Assembly (NCBI GenBank): GCA_023436615.1
Contig: JAEZIO010000005.1
Coordinates: forward strand, 1-6,697
Direction: 5' to 3'
Source of the DNA: Pseudomonadota bacterium
GTDB taxonomy: Bacteria > Pseudomonadota > Alphaproteobacteria > Sphingomonadales > Sphingomonadaceae
Length of the DNA: 6,697 bases
Positions 5,600 to 6,697 of the stretch are shown in pieces (positions within the stretch are counted from its first letter, which is position 1; each line of letters starts with the position of its first letter). Both the position numbers and the translations under genes were made by a program. The notes under the pieces are model-generated. The model did not search any database. It had not been told where the DNA came from and worked only from the letters and a program-made list of their open reading frames with translations.

Positions 5600-6697
<1,098 letters not shown>

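Overview
The window looks like an alphaproteobacterial chromosome, probably a sphingomonad. The evidence is the GC-rich, strongly C/G-ending codon use of both flanks, the LepA sequence at the right edge, and a CxxC-plus-helix-turn-helix protein of a type I associate with Sphingomonadales. This placement rests on recognition, not on a search.

Layout: (1) Positions 1-1411 are GC-rich host-like DNA. They hold a small putative lipoprotein, a roughly 210-base gap with a perfect 11-bp hairpin, and a regulator-like gene broken by a one-base frameshift in a C5 run. (2) Positions about 1440-5450 are an accessory block with visibly lower GC and relaxed third-codon positions. On the plus strand come a complete Vsr endonuclease, a ParB/Srx-fold protein and, overlapping its stop codon in a TAATG junction, a PD-(D/E)XK-like nuclease now split by a frameshift. 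On the minus strand, converging on them, are a small helix-turn-helix protein and a full-length C5-cytosine DNA methyltransferase with a GTG start. The tail of the methyltransferase gene overlaps the tail of the nuclease gene by 56 bp. (3) Positions 5600-6697 are the 3' part of lepA (elongation factor 4), a conserved housekeeping gene that anchors the right boundary.

How the parts may work together: the methyltransferase would make 5-methylcytosine in a specific sequence, and Vsr would start repair of the T:G mismatches that arise when those bases deaminate. The ParB-like protein and the nuclease form a tightly coupled pair that could supply the restriction activity. The HTH protein, with an AT-rich promoter region in front of it, sits where a controller of the methyltransferase would be expected. 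I therefore read the block as a restriction-modification-type defence island with an unusual effector pair (ParB-like plus a QxA-variant PD-(D/E)XK nuclease). The nuclease frameshift means the copy may be inactive, unless the extra base is a sequencing error. I saw no tRNA, rRNA, CRISPR array, transposase or integrase.
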